Assembly: GCA_030619185.1 (NCBI GenBank)
Contig: JAUXBW010000116.1
Location: forward strand, 1-7,378
Direction of reading: 5' to 3'
DNA from: Methyloprofundus sp.
Lineage (GTDB): Bacteria; Pseudomonadota; Gammaproteobacteria; Methylococcales; Methylomonadaceae
Length of the DNA: 7,378 nt
Under the pieces are notes generated by a model that was given only the letters and a program-made list of their open reading frames with translations, had not been told where the DNA came from and ran no database searches. Below are positions 7,378 to 7,378 of this stretch, in pieces. A program made the position numbers and the translations under genes. Every line of letters begins with the position of its first letter. Within the stretch, counting starts at the first letter, position 1.

Positions 7378-7378
7378 C

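Noticed and set aside
1..7378. Search for mobile elements, CRISPR arrays, toxin-antitoxin or defence genes, tRNAs and other novel systems
   Set aside because: Every long coding region is a recognisable housekeeping gene with intact motifs, and the only unexplained structure is the palindromes and gaps reported separately.

Overview
This 7.4 kb window looks like ordinary chromosomal DNA from a gammaproteobacterium of moderately low GC content. That placement rests on the rpoZ-spoT-ridA-recG gene order, a variant of the gmk-rpoZ-spoT-(trmH)-recG cluster of enterics and the spoT-ridA pairing of pseudomonads, and on long stretches of motif-level identity to the E. coli Pgk, SpoT and RecG proteins as I remember them. 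A methanotroph or similar environmental lineage is possible, but nothing here settles the genus.

Layout. Positions 1-359 carry no convincing gene. They may hold the last codons of an upstream plus-strand gene. They also contain two palindromic elements, a perfect 12-bp inverted repeat and a compound repeat built around CGTCATTCC...GGAATGACG, which share a 10-bp word. A minus-strand flavin reductase gene (360-842) follows. It diverges from pgk (1019-2191, glycolysis and gluconeogenesis) across a 176-bp gap holding a good -10 box for pgk. A 225-bp gap follows pgk; it contains a possible long-stem RNA structure and then an AT-rich promoter region. From 2417 to 7377 four plus-strand genes lie close together: rpoZ (RNA polymerase omega), spoT (bifunctional ppGpp synthetase/hydrolase), ridA (enamine/imine deaminase) and recG (branched-DNA helicase). 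The gaps are 3, 7 and 46 bp, so they are probably one operon.

The operon joins functions around growth control. Omega helps form the ppGpp binding site on RNA polymerase, SpoT sets ppGpp levels, RidA removes reactive intermediates of amino-acid metabolism, and RecG handles stalled forks and R-loops. gmk, the usual first gene, is absent here, and pgk sits upstream instead, behind what looks like its own transcription unit.

I found no mobile element, CRISPR array, tRNA, rRNA or new multi-gene system. All six genes appear intact. The points most worth a second look are the palindromic repeats at 108-292, the structured gap after pgk, and a Lys-for-Arg change in the RXKD motif of SpoT.
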